From NCBI RefSeq assembly GCF_000208925.1, contig NW_001914899.1, forward strand, positions 26,684 to 90,683: DNA of 64,000 bases. The letters run 5' to 3'. Under the pieces are notes generated by a model that saw only the letters and a program-made list of their open reading frames with translations, had not been told where the DNA came from and ran no database searches. This DNA is from Entamoeba histolytica HM-1:IMSS. Taxonomy: Eukaryota > Evosea > Mastigamoebida > Endamoebidae. Below, one piece after another: positions 21,059-29,554 of the stretch. Made by a program: the position numbers and the translations under genes. Position 1 is the first letter of the stretch, and the number at the start of each line of letters is the position of its first letter.

Positions 21059-21291
21059 ATGAATGAGGTAAATGATTATGATTTAAATTATGTCCATTCT
21101 CTTGAAGAGGCTATCACAGAACTAACTGAGAAAGTATTAGAATTAGAGGATGAATTAAAAAGAATAAAAAACACTGTTTGTCTTACAAACGTCTTGTTTT
21201 TATTATTAATAATGTCCAAACATTTATTATTTAGGGATTAATGACATTTCAAGATGAGCCATCAACACCTATTGGACGTTACTTTAAATGA
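21059..21291 (+). CDS. 57-residue coiled-coil protein, spliced (exons 21059-21175 and 21235-21291)
   Basis: A short frame runs into a textbook intron: donor GTTTGT at 21176, acceptor TTTAG ending at 21234 (59 nt, phase 0). After splicing the protein is 57 residues: a Glu/Leu-rich coiled coil at about 13-38 (SLEEAITELTEKVLELEDEL), then MTFQDEPSTPIGRYFK to the stop at 21289-21291. The perfect phase match and the non-random second exon support a real gene. An earlier ATG at 21046 opens a six-codon frame only. The family is not recognised; the shape is like small coiled-coil subunits of larger complexes. It is followed within 120 bases by a tRNA gene. Confidence 0.62.
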
Positions 21292-21406
21292 GTGAATGTA
21301 TTATTTGTTCTTTTTGTTCATTTCTTTTATTTTATTTCTTATTGAAATTAACACTAAAAATAATATTAATATTAATTTATAATAGAATAATAGAAATATA
21401 TACATA

Positions 21407-21489
21407 GGCCCCGTAGCACAGTCGGTAGTGCATCGTACTTATAGAAATGAGAAATGCGAGGGTCGCGGGTTCGATCCCCGCCGGGACCA
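21407..21489 (+). tRNA. tRNA-Ile (anticodon UAU) with a 10-nt intron
   Basis: All four arms can be drawn. Acceptor GGCCCCG pairs with CGGGACC except for a C3:A70 mismatch. The D stem is GCAC/GTGC with loop AGTCGGTA. The anticodon stem is TCGTA/TGCGA and the loop CTTATAA after removal of GAAATGAGAA (21444-21453). The variable loop is 5 nt, and the T arm is GCGGG-TTCGATC-CCCGC. The anticodon TAT is at 21440-21442, and the intron sits at the canonical position after nucleotide 37. The mature length is 73 before CCA addition, and CCA is not encoded. Internal A-box and B-box (GGGTTCGATCC) sequences are present. The gene decodes the AUA isoleucine codon. Confidence 0.93.
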
Positions 21490-21507
21490 TTTTCTTCTTT
21501 TTTTTTT
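21490..21507 (+). terminator. RNA polymerase III terminator of the tRNA gene
   Basis: Runs of four T (21490-21493) and ten T (21498-21507) directly follow the tRNA 3' end, the standard polymerase III stop signal. Confidence 0.85.
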
Positions 21508-21923
21508 AAAGAAGTAGTTATTGATAATAATGACAAATTCTATTTTATTTATTTAGAGAATAGGTACTGAACAAAAAGTTTTTTATTTGAATTTTTGAAT
21601 GTACAAGGAAGTTTGTTAATGGTTTATATATATAACAAAATAATATCAATGAATTAAGATGTAAAAAGAATAAATCAAATCTACAAAATAATTATTAGAA
21701 TAAAAAAAAATAATACAAATTTTATTTTTCTATGGAAAGATTATAATTTAATGAATAATCTAGTTTTATATATAGGATTGACAAAAAAGTATTAAAATAA
21801 ATCGTTTTCTTTTTATTATAGTTTAAACCATTTTTTATGTATAAAAGTAGTGTTAGATATTTTATAATAAATATAAATATAACAAATAAAGTAAATAAAT
21901 TTGTGTTATGAATAAGTCAATAT
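21508..21923. other. Intergenic region
   Basis: About 420 bases of A/T-rich spacer between the tRNA gene and the 3' end of a minus-strand gene. No feature was recognised. Confidence 0.6.
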
Positions 21924-22983
21924 CTAGTCGTCCATATTACCAATAAAACAATCTTGTGATTTCATTGGTTCTAATGCAGAACTAACCTTATCACGAACCG
22001 AATCTAATGTAATATCATCAAATTCTATTTCTGTAACACCCATTACAAGACTTTCCAATTGAGTAAGATCACGATTAAAAACCATTCTTAATTCCCATAA
22101 AAATCTGAAGTATTCTTCTGGTTTTTTGCTACTTGTTTCTTGCCTTCTATAATGTGAAATAATAGTTTTATCTTCCATAATTATAACTGCAACTTCCCAA
22201 ACCATTGGTTCTATACTTAATTAATTCTTTATTTTAAAAATCAAATAATCCTTTCCTCTTTTATAACTCTCTCTGGACTGATAAAGGAAAAAAGACTGAA
22301 TATAAGTAAAACAAACGGGCATCTTTAATAATCAAACTACCACATTGACAACGAACTCTCATTGTTGCTGGTCCTATAATTTTTTGATTAATTGCTTTTA
22401 GAAACATTATAATGGGACTTTCACCATCAGTTTTTTCTTCAATAAATACTTTTTTTAAAATTCTCATTAAAAAAGTTTTTTGAACAGAAAGATCACAAGA
22501 GTTATCCATTATCGCATTCCATTCATTTCCTAAGTGTTGTGCTAATTCATCAGATTCAAATATCATACATACAGTTTGTAAAATTTTTAAACAATCACCT
22601 GCATTAATTGCAGCTCCATCACTTGATACAGAATAATCAACAATATGTTCAGTTACAATTCCTTGAGTTGGAAAAACACTGTAAAAGTCTCCATTATGAA
22701 TTTCATAAACAGTTAAGTGTTTTAATAAACGAGGTAAATCACCAGCTATTGGGAAAGTTTCAATGTTAGTGGTATCAATAATCTTACGAGTAGCCACACT
22801 CCAATCTGGTAATGTTTTTAGTAAATTAGCCATTGCACTTGCTGATTTATTGGTTGTAATTTGTTCAGATGTTTCAGATGAAGTTTCAACCCTTGTTCTT
22901 GGTTTAGCAATTCTTTTATCACCTTTTCCACATGTCTGTTTTACTTTAGAAAAGAGATTAAATGTAGTCTTAAATTCAGTCAT
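21924..22983 (-). CDS. Spliced gene of unknown function (exons 22983-22317 and 22210-21924)
   Basis: Two neighbouring minus-strand frames (240 and 93 residues) join through one intron. The donor is GTTTGT beginning at 22316 after an incomplete codon, and the acceptor TATAG ends at 22211, giving a 106-nt intron and one frame of 317 residues. The second frame's own ATG follows only two codons after the splice. The N-terminus (1-50) is basic and Ser/Thr-rich; the rest is a mixed globular domain with a CQCG pair (near 220) and motifs such as FPIAGDLPRLLKHLTVYEIH and YFRFLWELRMVFNRDL. There is no signal peptide or membrane segment. I do not recognise a family. It lies head-to-tail with the gelsolin-like gene, 136 bases away. 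Confidence 0.7.
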
Positions 22984-23119
22984 CGTTCAATTCTTTTTAT
23001 TTCAAGTTTATCTCTTCATTTTTAGAATTTCTTATATTTTTTTCATTTTCTTATAACAAAATATTCTCCTTTCGTTCAGTTAAAACAAAAACATAAGCTA
23101 TTTTAAGAAAATGAATATT

Positions 23120-26100
23120 TTATTTATCGTGTTCTAAATCAGGCCATTTTTCATCAGGGAAATAAATTTTCCAACATTCCCAACAGATACCATTTTCCAT
23201 ATCATCTGCAACAATGTTCTTTCTTAATAAATATCTTGGGTGTTCTTCATAACAGTAGTCACAAGCAACTACTTCATTTAAGTAGGTGTTCTTCTTGTCC
23301 ACTGCTTTATTTCTTTGCTTCTTTTCTAAATCTTCTTTCTTCTTTTCTTCTTTCCTAAGGTCTTCAATTGTTTTTTCTTTTGATTCAGTGGCATTCTTTT
23401 TAGATTCTAATTGGTCTTCATCCTCCTCTCCACTCTCATATTCTTCACTTTCTTCATTTCCTTCTTCTTCTGCTTCATATTCATACTCATCATCTTCTTT
23501 TTCGTATTCGTCATCACCATCTTCTTCATATTCACCAGCATCTTCATATTCATATTCCCAATCACCATCTTCCCATTCTTCGTCATTACCATCATCTTCT
23601 TCAACATATTCAATATTATCGCCATATTTTTCTTTTAATTCTTCTTCTATCATTTTATCAATCTCATCTCTTTCTTGTTTTTCTTTATCTTCTTCTTTTT
23701 TGATTTCTTCCATCAACTGTTTAGTAGTGACTTCTTTGCATTCTTTGTCTTCGTCAGGAAGACTTTCTATATCTGTATCTTCATCCTTAAATGTTTTAAT
23801 AAAATCATTTAACTCTTTATTACTTTTCCATTCATCTAGAAGTAATTTATTTCCTTTTTCCTTCAATTTTTCTTTTTCTTGTAATTCTTTAATTCCTTGA
23901 TTCCTACTTTCTTTCATTTTATTATTAAAGTCATCTTCATTTACTTTACTCCAGTCAATTTTAAGTTCTTGGTTTTCTTCTGTTATTTTTTCTTCTTCAG
24001 GTAGTTCAACCCAACTCTCTTTCTTTAAATTATAATAAACCTCTCTTGGATCATTTTGTAAGTCATAATATTCCATTCGTTCTCCTCCAGACATTCTAAT
24101 AAAATGATCACTTTCTTTACCACAATACTCAGTTATTATTTCAATGTTTATTTTTCTTTCTTTCATTCTTTCTTCAGCATAATCATATGCAACCTTAATA
24201 GCATATTTTTGTTGTAAGGGAATACTTTCATCTCCCATCCATACATACATTCGTGTCATACAATCAAATATATAACATGATGATGGATCAGCTTGTTTCC
24301 AATTCATTCCAATTCGAATAAAATTCTGTGAAAATGGTGTTATTTCAAATGTTAATGGAGCAGCCAACCCAAGGTCTTTTGGTGAGAGACTTAAATATCC
24401 TTTCTCAACTCCATGAAGAATATCCCAAAATTCATTATAATGAAATCCTTCTTCAAAACATACAAATTCTCTGTCTTCTTCTAATAATGTTATAGCACTT
24501 CTAATTGCTTGAATTCGAGAAATTTGATCTGTTTGTTTACCTATCCAGAGATATACAGAATATAATGTTTGAAGTGCATAACATCTATGACTTTCAATAT
24601 ATTTCCCAACATTTTCATCTTCAAGATTTAATTCTTCAATACGTTGTGTTCTATCTTCCATACTAATTTCAAAAAATCTATTAACAACCACTTTTTTTTC
24701 TTCTTCTTCTTTTTCATTATCAACCTCTTGTTCTTTTTCTCCGTTTTCTGTTTCATTACTTTCATTGTCTTCTTTTGGTTCATTACCTTTATTGTTTTCC
24801 TCTGTTTCTTCTGGTTTTTCTTCTTCTATTTCATCTTCTTCATATTCCCATTCTTCATCATCTCCTGGCTCAATTAAATTTCCATCTTCATCATAATATT
24901 CTACTTCTTCATCTTCCTCATCACCATATTCATAATCCTCTTCATTCTCATCTTCATCATAATTAGTATTATCTTCTTGAATAACAACAGTGTCTTTATA
25001 ATTACCTTTTTTTACTACAATTCTTAAATTAAATAATTCTGCAAATATTTTAGGTTCACAACCTTGAAAGACTCTCTGTTGACTAAAGATAATACGATTC
25101 TCAGATGCTTGTCGTGCATTCATTTCATTTTCTTTTCTGTTTTTATTTTTTTCATAATATTCAACAAGGACAGGATAATTTTTCTTTAAGAATTGTGAGT
25201 AATATAATGGAGTTGATTTTTTTCCTTCCCAAAAGTAAAAATCTCTTCTCCAAATATCTCTCTCAAAATCCCATTTTTCTACTGAAACAATATATGAGTT
25301 TTCTTCATAAAATTCTCCATATTTTTCAGCAGGAATTCTGAAAATACTTGGTCCAACAATATCAACAAAAGCGTAAATTTGTATATCAGTTAATTTTAAT
25401 GTTTCTGTAATATTATATTTTAATTCATAATCAATTGTATCTTTAGTTAATACTGTTGGTTCCCATTTTTTTTCCATCATTGATTGAATTTTTAATTTAT
25501 ATCCATCAATATCCCATTTGTAGTCATAAATAATAGGCTCTTTTTTTCCAACAAGCAATTGAATTTTTTTTTGTATATTTTCTTTAAATCGTTTAGAAGC
25601 ATTATTTTCTTCTTTATTTTCTTCATTCTTTTGTCCTTCATCTTCTTTTTTCTTTTCTTCTTCATTTGCTTTTTCAAATTCTTTCTTTGCTTCATTAATT
25701 TCTTTAATTACAAGAGCGTTATAATCAATACGTTTAGATAATAAACTAATATGTTTTTCATAATCATCATCAGTAATAATTGTAGTTGTATAATCCCAAT
25801 CTGCAATATGATATTTAAATGCTTCTGTTTCTTTTCCTTCAAATTCATCTTGAATTTTACACCATTTTGGACGATCTACCATTTTCATAATTACTTTATT
25901 AGCTAACATCTTTAATAATTCCCATTCTTTTCTGGAACATTTCTTTCCTTTCCACATAAACATTTCATTTCCACAATCATATACATAACATCTATGACTT
26001 CTTAACATTTTTTTCGTTAATGGAATATTATCAGGTTTAATTGTTTTAACAATTTGACTTGTTTTAGTATTATGAGTAAATCTCATTAACATTCCAAATG

Positions 26101-27370
26101 ATGGTTTAGTTTCAATTGGTTTATACTCTTTCATAATATATTCACATAATTCATTATAATTCATATCATCTAATTTTAATGCTCTATAAAATAATAACAT
26201 TTTTGGTGATGGTTCCATAAAAACTTCTGATTCTTCATAATTATTTTGTGCTTTTAATACCATTGCAAATTGAAGTGCTCTATTCTTAACTCTATTAGAA
26301 GCATATTTTGTTGTAAAAACATAAACTCTTTTATTATCATCAAATACAAAACCATCATATGGAGTTAATGAAACATGATTTGGTTCTACTTGTTCTACAC
26401 GAGTTAAATTTTTATAAACTTCATCAATTTTAAATAATCGTAATTTTCTTTTTTCTTTCTTTGGTGGATGAAGTAATTCATCAGTTGCATTTTCATCAGT
26501 ATATGTAATTCCTTCTTCAAACATTTCTTTAAAAAGTTCTGACTCATTCCCATCAACTTCATAATATATTTTAGCGTGATTATCTAAACATACACTTAGT
26601 TGTGATGCTAACATAGCACAAACTCCTTTTTTACCTACTGAAGAATTGTTTCCATACCAACAAAAGATGTTAAATGTTTCTGCAGATTTACCTGGAGCTA
26701 AATAAATGTAAACATTTTCATGACAAAAAATGCCATATTGAGACTCTTCTTCTTCTTTATCAATTAAAAATGGAAATACACCATCAATAATATATCCTCT
26801 TGGCTCTCTTACTGCTGCAGTATTTGATCTCATTCCCCATTGAATGTCAAATAATGTATCATATGGTGCTACATCAACATCAAACATATTACTAATCAAT
26901 TTCTTATCTTTAGCTCTATCTGTATCTTCAAAAATACTTCCTTTTCTTTCTTTTTCAATCATTTCTTGAACAATTCGTTCTTTAGCTTGTTCTATTGTTT
27001 CTCCTTCATGTGGAACAACATCTTCATCTTTAATCTTTTTAAGTAATTCCTCTTCATGGCTTTGTGCTTGTTTTCTTTTTTCTAATGCCTCAATTACCTT
27101 CTTACCAGCAGTAAGTTCTTGAGAAGTAACTTCATGTTTTTTTTCTTGTTTTCTTTCTCCGACTTTCTTTAACTCTACCATTCTTTTACCTTCTTCGTTA
27201 AGTTCTTTTACATCTTCATCTTCCTCTAAAGTTTCTTCAGTTTCTTCAGTTTCTTCTCCTTCCTCTGTTTTTTCTGTGACATGTTCTTGATTATCTTCTT
27301 CATTAGTTAATTCGGATTTTTCGTTTGTTATTTCCTCAGTTATACCTTTTTTTCCTTCCTCTTCTGACAT
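23120..27370 (-). CDS. Large gelsolin/villin-repeat protein with C-terminal CxxC pair
   Basis: 1416 residues. After an acidic N-terminal 150 residues come several gelsolin-like modules. The clearest are near residue 460 (HRCYVYDCGNEMFMWKGK), near 925 (SHRCYALQTLYSVYLWIGK) and near 1030 (CYIFDCMTRMYVWMGDE); weaker ones lie near 190-260 and 290-370. The pattern Y-x-x-D-x-x-x-x-[VM]-[WF]-x-W-x-G followed by an alpha helix is the gelsolin-fold core, used by severing, capping and bundling proteins that bind actin in a calcium-dependent way. Long Glu/Asp tracts separate the modules (about 785-910 and 1120-1360). Instead of a villin headpiece the protein ends in a small Cys motif, CDYC...CWEC (about 1370-1403), which could bind zinc. 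An actin-associated role is inferred from family only. Confidence 0.78.
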   Translation of the reverse strand: MSEEEGKKGITEEITNEKSELTNEEDNQEHVTEKTEEGEETEETEETLEEDEDVKELNEEGKRMVELKKVGERKQEKKHEVTSQELTAGKKVIEALEKRKQAQSHEEELLKKIKDEDVVPHEGETIEQAKERIVQEMIEKERKGSIFEDTDRAKDKKLISNMFDVDVAPYDTLFDIQWGMRSNTAAVREPRGYIIDGVFPFLIDKEEEESQYGIFCHENVYIYLAPGKSAETFNIFCWYGNNSSVGKKGVCAMLASQLSVCLDNHAKIYYEVDGNESELFKEMFEEGITYTDENATDELLHPPKKEKRKLRLFKIDEVYKNLTRVEQVEPNHVSLTPYDGFVFDDNKRVYVFTTKYASNRVKNRALQFAMVLKAQNNYEESEVFMEPSPKMLLFYRALKLDDMNYNELCEYIMKEYKPIETKPSFGMLMRFTHNTKTSQIVKTIKPDNIPLTKKMLRSHRCYVYDCGNEMFMWKGKKCSRKEWELLKMLANKVIMKMVDRPKWCKIQDEFEGKETEAFKYHIADWDYTTTIITDDDYEKHISLLSKRIDYNALVIKEINEAKKEFEKANEEEKKKEDEGQKNEENKEENNASKRFKENIQKKIQLLVGKKEPIIYDYKWDIDGYKLKIQSMMEKKWEPTVLTKDTIDYELKYNITETLKLTDIQIYAFVDIVGPSIFRIPAEKYGEFYEENSYIVSVEKWDFERDIWRRDFYFWEGKKSTPLYYSQFLKKNYPVLVEYYEKNKNRKENEMNARQASENRIIFSQQRVFQGCEPKIFAELFNLRIVVKKGNYKDTVVIQEDNTNYDEDENEEDYEYGDEEDEEVEYYDEDGNLIEPGDDEEWEYEEDEIEEEKPEETEENNKGNEPKEDNESNETENGEKEQEVDNEKEEEEKKVVVNRFFEISMEDRTQRIEELNLEDENVGKYIESHRCYALQTLYSVYLWIGKQTDQISRIQAIRSAITLLEEDREFVCFEEGFHYNEFWDILHGVEKGYLSLSPKDLGLAAPLTFEITPFSQNFIRIGMNWKQADPSSCYIFDCMTRMYVWMGDESIPLQQKYAIKVAYDYAEERMKERKINIEIITEYCGKESDHFIRMSGGERMEYYDLQNDPREVYYNLKKESWVELPEEEKITEENQELKIDWSKVNEDDFNNKMKESRNQGIKELQEKEKLKEKGNKLLLDEWKSNKELNDFIKTFKDEDTDIESLPDEDKECKEVTTKQLMEEIKKEEDKEKQERDEIDKMIEEELKEKYGDNIEYVEEDDGNDEEWEDGDWEYEYEDAGEYEEDGDDEYEKEDDEYEYEAEEEGNEESEEYESGEEDEDQLESKKNATESKEKTIEDLRKEEKKKEDLEKKQRNKAVDKKNTYLNEVVACDYCYEEHPRYLLRKNIVADDMENGICWECWKIYFPDEKWPDLEHDK

Positions 27371-27376
27371 ATCTAC

Positions 27377-27399
27377 TTTTAAATCTGATTTTTTAGTTC
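27377..27399 (-). promoter_or_regulatory. Putative promoter elements of the gelsolin-like gene
   Basis: On the minus strand TTGAACT ends at 27395 and GATTTAAAAG follows, both within 30 bases of the ATG at 27370. They resemble the Entamoeba GAAC and TATA-like core elements. Confidence 0.5.
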
Positions 27400-28262
27400 A
27401 ACCTTTTTTTATCCTCATAAAAAACAAAATTTTAGTATTTTTCAAATATGATTTTGTTGGTTATTAATAACATTAATGTTATTAATAACTTTTTGTTATT
27501 TACTTCTAAATGAAAAATTTTTTGTCTAATATTCTATCTTAGTATGAAAAAATAAGCATATTGTTAATTGATGTTCAATAATAACTTTATTCTTCCATTA
27601 AATAAAACACAAGTCTCTTAATATATGAAAAACAGGTAAACAATTCAATTTCTTGCAAAATTCTAAATAAATTTTAAAAACAAAGGATATATTATAACAA
27701 AAGAAAAAGAATAAAACATTATTTTTTTATAGATTCTTAGTTTGAGTAATGAAACTAACTACCCAACAAAAACACATGTGTTAAAATTATTATTATTAAT
27801 GGTAATGAAACACCTCCAAGTGATATTCATGAATATGTCTATCAGTGAAATAAGTTTTAATAATACTAAAGAATACTAATTTTTAAAAAGTAGAAAGAAA
27901 GAATATTAAATGTCTCAACCAAATTAAACTCATTCCTTTTTAATAAAACAAATTCAAAAAATAAACAATAAATTTAAATGTTTGTGATTCTTCATTTTTA
28001 AAAGACTTTAATTAACAATAATCAATCATGTAATTTCATATTGAAACTAAAAAACAAAGTTTCTTGAGCTAAAAACTCTCATTATAATATGAAAAATACA
28101 ATTTGTCAACTTTATTTTCGTTCTTTTTTGAATAGTATTTTTTATATTCATATGAATTAAATTGGATTTGGGTTATTAAATATTTTTTATTGTTTAGTAT
28201 TTATTTGAAAAGAAGATTAAAGGTGGCATGTCTAAAACACCACACACAAACACTAGTACAAA

Positions 28263-28420
28263 TTCAAGCATCGACTCTGCACGTTATTATTTGGTTATGA
28301 CGGTGTATTTGAATTAGAAATGTATTAGGTAAAGTTGCAAAAGGTGGAGCAAGATATTATGATAGAACATTACATGGTGTAATATAAGGAAGTACTAAAG
28401 TGTGGGTAAGGCTAAAAGAA
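28263..28420 (+). pseudogene. Decayed histone H4-like fragment(s)
   Basis: One frame at 28322-28420 reads LGKVAKGGARYYDRTLHGVI, then a TAA at 28385-28387, then GSTKVWVRL. It aligns without internal gaps to histone H4 around GGAKRHRK..LRDNIQGITKPAIRRL, and the stop falls exactly on the conserved Gln27 codon (CAA to TAA is one transition). Just upstream, in another frame (28263-28304), the peptide CTLLFGYDG resembles the H4 C-terminus RTLYGFGG. The order tail-then-head would fit a head-to-tail pair of dead copies. Only about nine identities carry the first match, so this is a hypothesis. Confidence 0.42.
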
Positions 28421-29554
28421 AATTAAACATAATAATATAGTGGGAATGAAATAGTCTTTTCTCTCATTCATAAAATAAAGATAAAATGAAAAATGAAAAT
28501 GTTTAAAATTAAGGCAGAAAATAAACAAAAGGATAAAAAGAAGAATTAAGCAGAAGAAGGATGAGAAGACATTAATAGGAAAAAATAAAACAAAGAAATG
28601 ATTTTCTCATTTTTCAAGAAAAACATAAATGATAAGTTAAAGAAAAAGATTACTCTTTTTTAATAAGCGAAGGGATTAATCTCCGCTAAACTAGGAAGAA
28701 TATATGAAAAATCTATTAACACTTAATTAACTAATTTTTATTGTATTTATTTGAAAAGAATAGAATAAATCCCATTTTAATCGAGTTTGAAATAAGACAC
28801 ATCCCAAAAGTATTTAATAACCAAGTTTTAAGAATAATTAATTGTTTGTCATAAATTAATAACTTTATTAACTTGAGTTTCACTCATAAAAAAATATAAT
28901 TTTATTGAATATTCATTTGCTTTTGAAAAGAAGGAATTAACGCCTTCGTTGTTGTTCTAGTTGGTTTTAATGAATAGGAAAATGGAAGGATATTTCTAAG
29001 AATAGATAAACCCTATAACATTCTAATATAAATAGCAAAAATATGTTATGAATTATTCAAGATTGTTGGAGTTAGTTTTGCAAAAAATTTACCATTTCAT
29101 AATCAATAAATTGAATAAAATATTTAAGAATTTTTAAAAGTAATTCGAATTAAGATTTGTTGGAAATAAACAATAATTATTTTGGATTAATTTCAGAGTC
29201 TTCTGAACCTAAAAATATCTCATGAAATGCGTTTGTTAATCAAATATAAACCATAAAAGGAAGATAGTGTTTTAATAAAAAAATAATATCTATATCCAAC
29301 ATTATAAAAAGTGTTTTTATTTTTCCATAAATATAGTATTATTCTTAAAGTGATGTTTTTTTTTTTGTTAGAAAGGAGGAGGTTATCATTAATTTTTATT
29401 CATTATTATTTTAATATAGACATTCAGCCAATACTTTATGAAAAAAAATAGAATTTTTAAGATAAGAAGAATTAATAGAAAGATTGAGTCGGTTATTTGT
29501 TTCAGTTTTATTAATTTATCATCTTGGATAATTTAAAACTACTAACTATACAAA

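Larger units (their letters stand above)
27371..29554. other. Long intergenic region between divergent genes
   Basis: About 2.2 kb between the gelsolin-like gene and the transmembrane kinase. Most is A/T-rich spacer. Between about 28220 and 28700 there is an island richer in G and C that contains short peptides resembling core histones, broken by stops (see the pseudogene entry). A small inverted repeat (GAAGG/CCTTC) lies near 28932-28950. No intact gene was found. Confidence 0.6.
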
